This document shows positions 1 through 8,094 of a stretch of 64,000 nt of DNA, in pieces; position 1 is the stretch's first letter, and every line of letters starts with the position of its first letter. The notes under the pieces were generated by a model. It was not told the DNA's origin. It searched no databases and worked only from the letters and a program-made list of their open reading frames with translations. The position numbers and the translations under genes were made by a program. The DNA comes from UBA7672 sp030824255 (lineage in GTDB: Bacteria > Pseudomonadota > Alphaproteobacteria > Caulobacterales > Hyphomonadaceae): NCBI GenBank assembly GCA_942493305.1, contig OW818686.1:3224001-3288000 (forward strand), given 5' to 3'.

Positions 1-143
1 CGGGGCAGTTTCCCCTGTTGCCGCAGCGCGGCGGGGATGTGGCCTCAGTTCGCGGAATTGCTGGGGGATGGGATGGCTGGCGGGCGGGATCGCGGAATTG
101 TGTTGGGGCGGGCTGGTCGCCCGCCCGCGTGGCCCTTGGTGGT

Positions 144-701
144 CTACAAAACGATCGCCCGCTCCTGCAGCGCATCGAGCGCGGCTTCGGGGGAGTTGGT
201 GTCGGCCATCAGTTGCAGGAAGGATTCCGGAAGGAAGGCCCCTTCGATCATGTGGTCGATGAGCTTGAAGTAGGGCGTCCAGTAGTTGTTCTCGGACAGG
301 AACGCCATTGGCTTGCGGTGGAGCGAGAGCTTGGCCCACGACAGGGTCTCGACCGCTTCTTCCAGCGTGCCGATGCCGCCGGGAAGGACAATGAGGCCGT
401 CTGCTTCATCGAGCAGGGCCTGTTTCCGCTGGTGCATGTTGTCGGTGTAGCGGTTCTCGATGCCGTCGAGCACGCCCTCGAGGTCGCGCAGGAAATGCGG
501 CATCACGCCGAGGACCTGGCCGCCCGCGTCGCGCGCGCTGGTGGCGACTGCGCCCATGAGGCCGACATCGCCGCCGCCATAGACGGTGCGCCAGCCGCGT
601 TTGGCGATGGACTTGCCGAGGCGGCGGGCAAGATCGATGTAGCCGGGGTCGGCTCCGGGAGCGGAGCCACAGTAGACGGTCACGGACTTGATTCCGGGCA
701 T
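144..701 (-). CDS. LOG-family protein (TIGR00730 Rossmann-fold nucleotide hydrolase)
   Basis: This 185-residue protein belongs to the LOG (lonely guy) / YvdD family. Characterised members cleave nucleoside 5'-monophosphates to free base and ribose 5-phosphate, including cytokinin precursors. The N-terminal glycine-rich strand VTVYCGSAPG and a second GGGDVGLMGA loop are typical of the Rossmann fold. The diagnostic motif PGGIGTLEE, matching PGGxGTxxE, lies in the middle. Length is normal for the family. An AG-rich stretch precedes the ATG at 701. It is transcribed away from the ABC exporter starting at 863, so the 160 bp between them probably hold two divergent promoters. Family assignment is firm; the physiological substrate is not known from sequence. 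Confidence 0.92.
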   Translation of the reverse strand: MPGIKSVTVYCGSAPGADPGYIDLARRLGKSIAKRGWRTVYGGGDVGLMGAVATSARDAGGQVLGVMPHFLRDLEGVLDGIENRYTDNMHQRKQALLDEADGLIVLPGGIGTLEEAVETLSWAKLSLHRKPMAFLSENNYWTPYFKLIDHMIEGAFLPESFLQLMADTNSPEAALDALQERAIVL

Positions 702-862
702 TCTTCTTCTCTCTTCTTGTACCGGGCATAGATGCGATGGTTTGGGGCAGGGGGGAAGCTGCGGCTTCCGGGACTGGCGCCCGAGGCTGCTGACACAGCC
801 CCGGCGGGAGGCTGGCGAGGGGAACTCTGGCGTTTCCTTCGGGGTGTGCCTATTTCTCGGCC

Positions 863-2716
863 ATGGTCAGGCCTGCGCACAGTTCTTCCCCCCACGATGT
901 CGATGCGATCGAGAGCGGGGATGCCGGGATCGGCGTCTCCATGGCGCGGATCGGCACGATCATGGCGCGGCCGGAGCTGAAGCGGTGGCGGCTGGTGATG
1001 CTGCTGGCGCTTCTGCTGACGCTGGCGAGCAAGGTGTTCGCGGTCTATGCGCCGGTGTTCTTCGGGGACGCCATCAACCAGATGACCGGGCCTGACGCCG
1101 CCATGTCTGCGGTGATCCTGCTGCTGGCGTGGTGGACGGGCGCGCGCATCCTGTCTGCGAACCTGCCCTATGCGAGGGATGCGCTGTTTGCGCCGGTGAG
1201 CCAGGAAGCCCAGCGGCTGATTGCGGTGGAGGCGTATGGACATGCACAGAACCTGTCGCTGTCCTTCCACCAGACACGACGGACAGGCGCGCTGAACCGC
1301 GTGATTGATCGGGGCGTTGCGGCGCTCGACTACCTGATCCGCTTCCTCGCATTCAATATCGGGCCGACGCTGATCGAGCTGGCGCTGGCGGCGTATGTTT
1401 TGACGACGCGGTATAGCTGGGTGGCGGCGGTGGTGGCGGTGGTGACGGTGGCGCTCTATGCGGCGTTCACCGCGTGGCTGACGAGCTGGCGCGTGGAGCA
1501 GCGGCGGAAGCTGAACGCGGCGGATACGGAGCTGCGGGCGCTGGCGGTGGACAGCCTCACGAATTTCGAGACGGTGAAGGCATTCGCGGCGGAAAGGCGG
1601 GAGACGGACCGGTATGACGCGGCGATGCGCGTCTACAACAGCAACATGGTGGATGTGTCACGTTCGCTGGCGCTGCTGAATGCGGGGCAGGACATCATCA
1701 TGGCGCTGGGCCTGACGGGCGTGGCGGCGATCACGGCGGTGGCGACGTTCAACGGCCAGGTGCAGGCGGGCGACATGGCGGCGGTGGTGCTGATCATGAG
1801 CAACCTCTACCGGCCGCTGTCGATCCTCGGGTTTGCGTTCCGTGAGATCAAGCAGGGGGCGATCGACCTCGAGAAGCTGTACGGGCTGATGGGGATGAAG
1901 CCGGAAGTGCAGGATGAGCCCGACGCGAAGCCGCTGGAGAAGAAGGGCGGCGAGGTCCGGTTCGAGGATGTGTCGTTCACGCACGATGCGCGCGTGATGG
2001 GAATATCGCATGTCAGCTTCACCGTGCAGGCGGGCACGAAGCTGGCGGTCGTGGGGCCTTCGGGTTCGGGCAAGTCGACGCTGCTCAAGCTGCTGTTCCG
2101 CTTCTACGACACGAAGGACGGGCGCGTGTTCATTGATGGGCAGGATGTGCGCGGGCTGAAGCAGGAGAGCCTGCGCGATGCGATCGGGTTGGTGCCGCAG
2201 GATGTGGTGCTGTTCAACGCGTCGATGAAGGAGAACCTGCTCTACGGCCGGCCTGACGCGAGCGATGAAGAGCTGCGCGATGCGGCGACACGGGCGCAGC
2301 TGATCGAGTTCATCGACAAGCTGCCGAAGGGCTGGGAAACGCGCGTTGGCGAACGTGGTGTGAAGCTCTCCGGGGGGGAGCGGCAGCGCGTGGGGATAGC
2401 GCGGGCGATCCTGAAGAACCCGGCGATCCTGGTGCTGGATGAAGCGACGAGCGCGCTGGATTCGGCGACCGAGCAGGAGGTTCAGGGCGCGCTGGAGGAG
2501 GCGGCGAAGGGGCGAACGACGCTGATGGTGGCGCACCGGCTTTCGACCGTCGCGGGCGCGGACGAGATCATCGTGCTGGACGAGGGGAAGATCGTGGAGC
2601 GCGGAACGCATCGCGAGCTTCTGGATCGCGGCGGGCTCTATGCGGATCTGTGGAGCCGCCAGTCGCGTGCGCACGACGAGGCCGATGCGGCCGTGCGCGA
2701 AGGTGTTGTGGCGTAA
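863..2716 (+). CDS. Atm1/HMT1-type ABC transporter, fused permease and ATPase
   Basis: This is a 617-residue half-transporter with an N-terminal six-helix exporter domain (about residues 40-340) and a C-terminal ATPase. The Walker A loop GPSGSGKST starts at residue 398. The signature is LSGGERQR, followed by Walker B LVLDEATSALD and the H-loop VAHRLST. The domain order and the sequence of the membrane part fit the Atm1/ABCB7/HMT1 group, which exports glutathione-bound sulfur or metal species from the cytoplasm as a homodimer. The start is uncertain: ATG at 863, 941 and 962 are all in frame and none has a clear Shine-Dalgarno. Residues before MARIGTIMARPELKRW at 941 are not obviously conserved. 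The substrate is inferred from family only. Confidence 0.88.
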   Translation: MVRPAHSSSPHDVDAIESGDAGIGVSMARIGTIMARPELKRWRLVMLLALLLTLASKVFAVYAPVFFGDAINQMTGPDAAMSAVILLLAWWTGARILSANLPYARDALFAPVSQEAQRLIAVEAYGHAQNLSLSFHQTRRTGALNRVIDRGVAALDYLIRFLAFNIGPTLIELALAAYVLTTRYSWVAAVVAVVTVALYAAFTAWLTSWRVEQRRKLNAADTELRALAVDSLTNFETVKAFAAERRETDRYDAAMRVYNSNMVDVSRSLALLNAGQDIIMALGLTGVAAITAVATFNGQVQAGDMAAVVLIMSNLYRPLSILGFAFREIKQGAIDLEKLYGLMGMKPEVQDEPDAKPLEKKGGEVRFEDVSFTHDARVMGISHVSFTVQAGTKLAVVGPSGSGKSTLLKLLFRFYDTKDGRVFIDGQDVRGLKQESLRDAIGLVPQDVVLFNASMKENLLYGRPDASDEELRDAATRAQLIEFIDKLPKGWETRVGERGVKLSGGERQRVGIARAILKNPAILVLDEATSALDSATEQEVQGALEEAAKGRTTLMVAHRLSTVAGADEIIVLDEGKIVERGTHRELLDRGGLYADLWSRQSRAHDEADAAVREGVVA

Positions 2717-2757
2717 GCCCCGCAAACACGGCTTTTGCAGCATTTACCGCGCCGAAT

Positions 2758-2782
2758 GGAACTGATCCCTTTGGGGTGCGTA
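2758..2782 (+). promoter_or_regulatory. Possible EcfG-type promoter (GGAAC-N16-CGTA)
   Basis: GGAAC at 2758-2762 is followed after exactly 16 bases by CGTA at 2779-2782. The published alphaproteobacterial general-stress consensus is GGAAC-N16/17-CGTT, so the -35 is perfect and the -10 matches three of four positions. It sits directly upstream of the EcfG-like sigma gene, as expected for an autoregulated stress sigma factor. If it is used, transcription would begin close to 2790, which argues against translation starting at the ATG at 2799. Confidence 0.4.
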
Positions 2783-2798
2783 TGAGAGCGTTGGGGCC

Positions 2799-3617
2799 AT
2801 GTGCCCCGACCTGCCACCCCACACAATCAATCCACGAAACTTCGCGGCCCGTTACGGTCGCGCGCGAGGTCTGCCATTGCACGCTCACCAGAAGTCTTCC
2901 GCTCCCATCGGCTCTCAGGCAGATGAAGCCGCGGGCAACGGGGTCTCACAGCAGCCTTCAAATCTGAGGGCCATTGAGTCGACGCTGCCAGCGCCGGCAG
3001 CCACGCCTTCTGTCCCGACCGCAGTTGCGGATGCGGAGTTCAAGGCGCAGCTGGTGACAATGATCCCGCACCTGCGTGCGTTTGCGCGGAGCATTTCGCC
3101 GCCAGCCGAAGCGGAGGACCTGGCGCAGGATACAATGCTGCGCGCGTGGACCGCACGCGGCAGTTTTCAGCACGGGACAAATCTCAAGGCCTGGCTGTTC
3201 ACGATCCTTCGCAACTCCAGCTATTCGCGCGGGCGCCGCGCCTGGCGGACCCAGCCGCTTGATCCTGAAGTGGCGGAGAACATGCTGGTTGCGAACGACA
3301 ATCCCGAAGCCAATGAAGATCTTGTCGATCTGAGAAACGCCATGCTGGAGCTGTCGTTCGAGCACAGGCAATCGCTTGCCCTGGTGGCTGCGGCGGGTCT
3401 GTCTTATGCCGAGGCTGCGGTGATCTGCGGGTGCGCGGTGGGGACGGTGAAGAGCCGCGTGAGCCGCGCCCGTGCGGAGCTGACAGCCAACCTCGAGCGG
3501 AGGCAGGTCGGCCAACGCGCGAAAACAACGGTGTCTTCGGCCAGCGCCTTTGAATCCATCATGCAGGAATCGGTGGATATGCAGCGCGGGGAGCCCGACC
3601 CTGCCAGCCAGGCCTAG
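2799..3617 (+). CDS. ECF sigma factor, EcfG (general stress response)-like
   Basis: This is a sigma-70 family ECF factor. The sigma2 region begins near residue 86 with MIPHLRAFARS and contains AEDLAQDTMLRAW and GTNLKAWLFTILRN, characteristic of the EcfG/ECF15 group. The sigma4 helix-turn-helix includes LSYAEAAVICGCAVGTVKSR. EcfG proteins drive the general stress regulon in Alphaproteobacteria and are held by NepR and released by PhyR, neither of which is visible here. Usual length is about 180 residues, so roughly the first 80 residues in this frame are probably not translated. The ATG at 2799 is only the outermost start. The stop overlaps the stop of the convergent small gene at 3614. An EcfG-like promoter lies just upstream. 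Confidence 0.85.
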   Translation: MCPDLPPHTINPRNFAARYGRARGLPLHAHQKSSAPIGSQADEAAGNGVSQQPSNLRAIESTLPAPAATPSVPTAVADAEFKAQLVTMIPHLRAFARSISPPAEAEDLAQDTMLRAWTARGSFQHGTNLKAWLFTILRNSSYSRGRRAWRTQPLDPEVAENMLVANDNPEANEDLVDLRNAMLELSFEHRQSLALVAAAGLSYAEAAVICGCAVGTVKSRVSRARAELTANLERRQVGQRAKTTVSSASAFESIMQESVDMQRGEPDPASQA

Positions 3618-3880
3618 GCTTCGGCCGCCTTGTCCCTGGACAGTGCGGCGGCCAACCCGTTGGGGTGGATTGCCATCATCTGCATGGCGCCGGCGACGCC
3701 AGCACGGATTGGCACGAAGATGTGCGTGGCGATACGGCGGTGGGCAACGAAGGAAATGCTATCCAGCGTTTCTTCTTCGGTTTCGACCTGATAAGCGCCC
3801 GCCGGCAACGTGCCTTCGATCTCGTCCAGCTCGAATGGCTGCCTGAATGTAACCGTCCGTCTGGTCACGCGCGTGGTCAA
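3614..3880 (-). CDS. Small conserved alphaproteobacterial protein, function unknown
   Basis: The frame is open further upstream, but the best start is TTG at 3880, preceded at a suitable distance by GGAG, giving 88 residues. The protein reads TTRVTRRTVTFRQPFELDEI and continues with a leucine-proline-glycine turn (LPAGAYQVETEEE) and YRR-like AHRRIATHIFV. I recall similar short beta-rich proteins (RRTVTF...LPAGxYxVxTxEE) in many Alphaproteobacteria, with no assigned function. It lies 25 bp downstream of the HWE kinase on the same strand and is probably co-transcribed with it. Its 3' end overlaps the sigma-factor stop codon tail to tail. A role in stress signalling would be guesswork. Confidence 0.65.
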   Translation of the reverse strand: MTTRVTRRTVTFRQPFELDEIEGTLPAGAYQVETEEETLDSISFVAHRRIATHIFVPIRAGVAGAMQMMAIHPNGLAAALSRDKAAEA

Positions 3881-3905
3881 ATGTGAGCTCCGTATCGACG
3901 GCTTG

Positions 3906-4616
3906 TCACGCAGCGGGTGCGCTGAGGCGGCAGGTAAAACCGGATGGCTGGAAATCGAGCGTGACCTCGCCGCCAAAGGCAACGCCGAGATTGCGCGAGA
4001 CGAGGATTGAACCGAAGCCCTTGCGCGTGGGCTGAGCGACCGGCGGGCCTTCATGCTCCTGCCAGATCATCTCGAAGCGACCATCCTCGTTGCTCCAGAC
4101 GATCTCTACCCAGCCGGATTCGACCGATAGCGCGCCGTATTTTATCGCGTTGGTTGCAAGCTCGTGAAGCGCAAGCGTGAGTGCATGGGCGCGTCTGCCA
4201 TCAAGGGCGACTTCAGGCCCCGATATTGCGACGCGATCGTCCTCGAGGCCGTGAGGGGCGAGACTTTCTGCGACCACTTCGGCCATGCTGGCCGCGCGGG
4301 TTTCGGAATCGATCAGCAGTTTCTGCGCGGTGGACAAGGCCAGCAGCCGCAAGCTGAACGCCTCCAGGCTGGCGGCATCGGCGGGTTTGAAGCTCTGGCG
4401 CGCGATTGCCATCACGACGGCGAGCAAATTGCTGATCCTGTGCTGGAGTTCCCGGCTGACGAGTTCGCGCCTGACGCCGGCGCCTTCCGATTTTGCGAGA
4501 GCTGCGCGCAGAAGCGTATTCTCGGCCTCGAGATCGACGGCGATCTCAGGCGGCAGGTCGATCTTTCCGAGGCTAAGCGCGTATGCGCGCTTAGCCAAAG
4601 GTGGCCGGGATAGCAT
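3906..4616 (-). CDS. HWE/HisKA_2-family histidine kinase (no sensor domain)
   Basis: This 236-residue soluble kinase starts at ATG 4616; the frame remains open to a TTG at 4667. A short N-terminal helix (LEAENTLLRAALAKSE) precedes the phosphoacceptor box ELQHRISNLLAVV. The ATPase N-box is LALHELATNAIKYGALS, typical of the HWE/HisKA_2 kinases that feed the PhyR-NepR-EcfG general stress pathway in Alphaproteobacteria. A C-terminal glycine-rich segment (RKGFGSILV) completes the ATP-binding domain. There is no PAS, GAF or membrane segment, so input must come from partners or from the helical N-terminus. It is convergent with the EcfG-like sigma gene, with one small gene between, which supports a role in that pathway (inference). 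Confidence 0.85.
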   Translation of the reverse strand: MLSRPPLAKRAYALSLGKIDLPPEIAVDLEAENTLLRAALAKSEGAGVRRELVSRELQHRISNLLAVVMAIARQSFKPADAASLEAFSLRLLALSTAQKLLIDSETRAASMAEVVAESLAPHGLEDDRVAISGPEVALDGRRAHALTLALHELATNAIKYGALSVESGWVEIVWSNEDGRFEMIWQEHEGPPVAQPTRKGFGSILVSRNLGVAFGGEVTLDFQPSGFTCRLSAPAA

Positions 4617-4882
4617 GTCGATTGCCTGGGCTGGGACTGTTCCGAGGGCTGGAATGCGCGCCCTCAACGATGCCGACGCGTCAACCTAGCATTGATTCAG
4701 CCCGAGGCCTAATCGGGCGCTGGCGCGCAGTTCCATTAGGAAAAGGGGGGCGCACGTGTCAGTCCGGCTGGATCGACATGGCAGGCGGGCTTACCGATCG
4801 GAGCGAACGAAGCGGGCTGTGCGCCTTGTTTCGGAGAGGTGAGCGCTTCAAATGGGGCGTAGAGAATTCAGGAGCCTGCCGG

Positions 4883-5755
4883 ATGACTGACACCACCTAT
4901 ACGCCGCCCAAGGTCTGGACGTGGGACAAGGAGGGTGCGGGGCGGTTCTCGACGATCAACAGGCCGATCGCGGGGCCGACGCACGAGAAGGCGCTGCCGG
5001 TCGGCAAGCATCCGATCCAGCTATATTCGCTGGGCACCCCCAACGGCGTGAAGGTAACCATCCTGCTGGAAGAGCTTCTGGCGCTGGGTCATGAGGGCGC
5101 AGAGTATGACGCCTGGCTGATCGACATCATGAAGGGCGACCAGTTCGGAAGCGGCTATGTGGAGATCAATCCGAATTCCAAGATTCCGGTGATGGTGGAC
5201 CATAGCACGGTGAAGCCGGTCCGGGTCTTCGAATCCGGCTCGATCCTGGTCTATCTGGCGGAGAAGTTCGACGCGTTCCTGCCGAAGGAGTTGCACGCGC
5301 GGACCGAGACGATGAACTGGCTGTTCTGGCAGATGGGGTCAGCGCCGTTTCTTGGCGGCGGGTTCGGGCATTTCTATGCGTATGCCCCGGAGAAGATCAA
5401 ATACGCGATTGATCGCTATGCGATGGAAGCAAAGCGGCAGCTTGACGTGCTCGACCGGCATCTGGCCGAGCATGAGTATCTCGCGGGCAAGGACTACACG
5501 ATCGCGGACATGGCGGTGTGGCCCTGGTACGGCGCGATGGTGAAGGGCGTGCTGTATGAGGCGGGGGAGTTCCTGTCTGTGCACGCGTACAAGAATGTCG
5601 TGCGCTGGACGAACCTGGTTGCGGAGCGGCCCGCGGTAAAGCGCGGGCGGATGGTGAACCGGACGTTCGGCGATCCGAAAAGCCAGCTGCGCGAGCGGCA
5701 TGATGCTTCGGACTTCGAGATAAGGACGCAGGACAAGATCGGCGCTGCGGGCTGA
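4883..5755 (+). CDS. YghU-like glutathione transferase / disulfide-bond oxidoreductase
   Basis: This 290-residue protein starts at ATG 4883, eight bases after AGGAG. It matches E. coli YghU (Nu-class GST; 288 residues) throughout. There is an N-terminal extension with TYTPPKVWTWDKE, then a thioredoxin-like domain beginning at PIQLYSLGTPNGVKVTILLE with the glutathione-binding segment INPNSKIPVMVD and ESGSILVYLAEKF, then an all-helical C-terminal domain with YTIADMAVWPWYG. Enzymes of this class bind two glutathiones and show disulfide-bond reductase activity. Two glutathione peroxidases follow within 3 kb, giving a local thiol/peroxide-stress theme. The longer upstream frame to 4601 lacks conserved sequence and is rejected. 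Confidence 0.93.
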   Translation: MTDTTYTPPKVWTWDKEGAGRFSTINRPIAGPTHEKALPVGKHPIQLYSLGTPNGVKVTILLEELLALGHEGAEYDAWLIDIMKGDQFGSGYVEINPNSKIPVMVDHSTVKPVRVFESGSILVYLAEKFDAFLPKELHARTETMNWLFWQMGSAPFLGGGFGHFYAYAPEKIKYAIDRYAMEAKRQLDVLDRHLAEHEYLAGKDYTIADMAVWPWYGAMVKGVLYEAGEFLSVHAYKNVVRWTNLVAERPAVKRGRMVNRTFGDPKSQLRERHDASDFEIRTQDKIGAAG

Positions 5756-5822
5756 TCCTTCAGCCCTGCGTTGACCCGAACGGCGCGGGATGCGAGGGCG
5801 GACACTCAGCCTCGGGGGACGC

Positions 5823-6599
5823 ATGCGGTCTTTCATCTTCAATGTCGGCTTCTGGTGGGTGTCGTTCTGGTACGTGCTGATGGCGGCGGTTCTGGCGCTT
5901 GTGCCCGGAAGCCATGGCGTGCGCTGGGCAGTGAAGCGCTATTCGAAGCGGATGGTGCAGCTGATGAAGTTCATCGGCATCACCACCGAGGTGCGAGGTC
6001 GTGAGCGGCTGCCGCCGGCGCCGTTCATCGTGGCGCCGAAGCATTCGAGCTATGGCGACGGCTTCCTGATGTATGTGCAGTTCGATGATGTGGCGTTCGT
6101 GACGGGCGACCATCTCGAGCGGTTTCCGCTGGTGCCGAAGGTGCTGGAGAAGCTGGGCGCGATCGTGATCGACAATTGCGGCGGGCCGGAAGCGCGCAAG
6201 GACCTGGCGGCCAGCTTTGCCAAGGCGTCGGACGAGAAGCGCATCGTGCTGATCTATCCCGAGGGGCATCTCACCAGGGTGGGCGAGCACAAGCGCATAC
6301 GCTCGGGCGTGTGGCACATGCAGGAGACGTCGCAATGGCCCGTGGTGCCAGTGGCGACCAATCTCGGCCTGCGCTGGCAGGAGCAGGACTACGACAAGTA
6401 TCCGGGACCCGCAGTGATCGAGTTTCTCGATCCGATTCCGCCGGGGCTGGGCAAGGACGAGATGGTGGCGCTGCTGGGCGAGGCGATCCGAACGAATACG
6501 GACAGGCTGATCGAGGAAGGCCGGGCGTGGGACAAGGCGAACGGCGTGAAGCGGAAGGCAGGGAAGGCGCGGGTTGTTAAGGAAGACACGCCGCCCTAG
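5823..6599 (+). CDS. 1-acyl-sn-glycerol-3-phosphate acyltransferase (PlsC family)
   Basis: This 258-residue membrane-associated acyltransferase has an N-terminal hydrophobic anchor (FIFNVGFWWVSFWYVLMAAV). The catalytic HX4D motif appears as KHSSYGDGF, and the substrate-binding motif is YPEGHLTR. These are the family signatures for transferring an acyl chain to the sn-2 position of lysophosphatidate in phospholipid synthesis. ATG 5823 is preferred over 5790 because it is preceded by a GGGGGA stretch and the hydrophobic anchor follows directly. The gene is 10-30 bp from the amphi-Trp gene and may be co-transcribed with it. Confidence 0.9.
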   Translation: MRSFIFNVGFWWVSFWYVLMAAVLALVPGSHGVRWAVKRYSKRMVQLMKFIGITTEVRGRERLPPAPFIVAPKHSSYGDGFLMYVQFDDVAFVTGDHLERFPLVPKVLEKLGAIVIDNCGGPEARKDLAASFAKASDEKRIVLIYPEGHLTRVGEHKRIRSGVWHMQETSQWPVVPVATNLGLRWQEQDYDKYPGPAVIEFLDPIPPGLGKDEMVALLGEAIRTNTDRLIEEGRAWDKANGVKRKAGKARVVKEDTPP

Positions 6600-6625
6600 C
6601 TTGGACATGGATGCAAGGAGACTCC

Positions 6626-6853
6626 ATGGCCCGCAAACCCTCACGCGATATCGAGAAGACTTATACGCGCGCGCAGTTCGTCGCGAAGTTACGGCGGTTT
6701 GCGGACAGTGTGGAGAGCGGCGAGGCGTTCGTGATCCAGATCGGCGGCGAGCGCATTCGGGCGCCGGCGCGGGCGGTGTTCAACATCGAGCATGAGCGCG
6801 GAAGCGACGGCGAAGAGATCGAGTTCCAGATGAAATGGAAGGCCGAGTCATGA
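6626..6853 (+). CDS. amphi-Trp domain-containing protein
   Basis: A 75-residue protein that starts at ATG 6626, six bases after a near-ideal AAGGAG (6615-6620). The sequence from FVAKLRRFADSVESGEAFVIQI to the closing IEFQMKWK matches the short amphi-Trp family (TIGR04354), whose members have no established biochemical role. Its stop codon overlaps the start of the first glutathione peroxidase as ATGA, so the two are translationally coupled. The coupling hints at a link to oxidative stress, but nothing in the protein itself shows a catalytic site. Confidence 0.8.
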   Translation: MARKPSRDIEKTYTRAQFVAKLRRFADSVESGEAFVIQIGGERIRAPARAVFNIEHERGSDGEEIEFQMKWKAES

Positions 6854-7326
6854 CCACCGCGCACGATTTCAGTTTCACCGCGATCGATGGGACTCCGCTG
6901 CCGCTGAGCCAGTTCAAGGGGCGGCCGGTGCTGGTCGTGAATGTGGCGTCGAAGTGCGGGCTGACGCCGCAGTATGAGGGGCTGGTGAAGCTCTATCACG
7001 ACAAGAAGGATGGCGGGCTGGTGGTGCTGGGCGTGCCGTCGAACCAGTTCATGGGGCAGGAGCCGGGGACGAACGAGGAGATCGCGACGTTCTGCTCGAC
7101 GACGTTCGGCGTGGACTTTCCGCTGACGGCCAAGACGGATGTGAAGGGCGATACGGCGCATCCGTTCTACAAGTGGATCAAGCAGGAGCTGGGCGAGCCG
7201 GCCGATCCGCTGTGGAATTTCCACAAGCTTCTGGTCGGCAAGGATGGCCAAGCGCTGCAGGCATTCGATCCGCGGATGGATCCGCTGGCGCCTGAGATCG
7301 TGCAGGCTGTGGATGGGGCTCTTTGA
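6850..7326 (+). CDS. Glutathione peroxidase family protein, first copy
   Basis: This 158-residue thioredoxin-fold peroxidase uses cysteine in place of selenocysteine. The peroxidatic cysteine is in NVASKCGLTPQY, the conserved glutamine in GVPSNQFMGQEP, and the tryptophan/asparagine pair in WNFHKLL. These complete the Cys-Gln-Trp-Asn catalytic tetrad of the family. It reduces hydrogen peroxide or lipid hydroperoxides; bacterial enzymes of this type often use thioredoxin rather than glutathione (family knowledge). The start is the ATG that overlaps the amphi-Trp stop codon. A close paralogue begins one base after its stop, so the pair is an obvious tandem duplication. Confidence 0.94.
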   Translation: MTTAHDFSFTAIDGTPLPLSQFKGRPVLVVNVASKCGLTPQYEGLVKLYHDKKDGGLVVLGVPSNQFMGQEPGTNEEIATFCSTTFGVDFPLTAKTDVKGDTAHPFYKWIKQELGEPADPLWNFHKLLVGKDGQALQAFDPRMDPLAPEIVQAVDGAL

Positions 7327-7327
7327 G

Positions 7328-7804
7328 ATGACGACTGCATTCGACTTCGCGTTTACGGGGATCAACGGCCAGCCGCTGCCGCTGAAGCAGTTTGAAGGGC
7401 AGGCCCTGCTTGTCGTGAACGTGGCGTCGAAGTGTGGGTTCACGCCGCAGTATACGGGGCTGCAGAAGATCTATCACGACTATCGCGGGCGCGGACTGAC
7501 TGTGCTCGGCGTGCCGTGCAACCAGTTCCTGTGGCAGGAGCCGGCAAAGGAAACAGAGATCGCGGCGTTCTGCGCGGTGACGTATGCCGTGACATTTCCG
7601 ATGACGGAGAAGGCGCACGTGAAGGGCGGCAAGGCGCATCCTTATTTCAAGTGGATGCGTGAGAAGCTCGGACATGCGGCGCACCCGGCATGGAATTTCC
7701 ACAAGCTGCTGACTGACAAGACAGGAGCGCCGGTGGCGGCCTTCAAGTCCAAGGTCGAGCCGGACAGCAAGGAGCTTCGGTCGGCGATCGAGCGTCTGCT
7801 CTAG
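7328..7804 (+). CDS. Glutathione peroxidase family protein, second copy
   Basis: A second 158-residue peroxidase with the same layout as its neighbour: peroxidatic cysteine in NVASKCGFTPQY, glutamine in GVPCNQFLWQEP, and tryptophan/asparagine in WNFHKLL. It differs by an extra cysteine next to the catalytic glutamine (VPCNQ) and another in AAFCAVTYAV, which could provide a different resolving partner. ATG 7328 follows the previous stop after a single base and is preceded by a GAG-rich end of the upstream gene. The frame is open upstream to 7244, but that extension overlaps the first copy and is not conserved. Confidence 0.93.
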   Translation: MTTAFDFAFTGINGQPLPLKQFEGQALLVVNVASKCGFTPQYTGLQKIYHDYRGRGLTVLGVPCNQFLWQEPAKETEIAAFCAVTYAVTFPMTEKAHVKGGKAHPYFKWMREKLGHAAHPAWNFHKLLTDKTGAPVAAFKSKVEPDSKELRSAIERLL

Positions 7805-8094
7805 TGTTTTTCTGCAACACTGATGTCACGACCGCGCGAGCAATGCAGGACGTTTCCTAATTTCAACGACTTCCAGGATGCGAGCGATCACATCAACTTC
7901 GTCGCGCAAAGCCTTCTATGGATTCCTGTTTTGCGCGTTGCTGAACGTGCGTTTACCGCTCGTTAATCCGTAAACGAACTGTGGCGCGAACAAGGCACCG
8001 GCAGGTGTGACTGTTGTGCGACAGACGAATCCCCCAGTGCGTTGCTATCTCCTCGGCGCGGGCATCTCCGTCCGCTCCTATCGACAGGCAAAAA
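7805..8094 (+). promoter_or_regulatory. Promoter/leader region of the first outer-membrane protein gene
   Basis: No gene is seen in these 290 bp. The stretch contains an AT-richer segment and an inverted repeat with 7-bp arms, CGTTTAC at 7950-7956 and GTAAACG at 7970-7976, separated by 13 bases. Near the gene, the leader ending in ATCGACAGG-x-AAAA is shared with the leader of the second barrel gene, which indicates that the duplication included the untranslated region. The repeat could be an operator, but no regulator can be named. Confidence 0.4.

Noticed and set aside
1658..2743. A 361-residue open frame on the minus strand
   Set aside because: Shadow of the ABC transporter; no recognisable domain.
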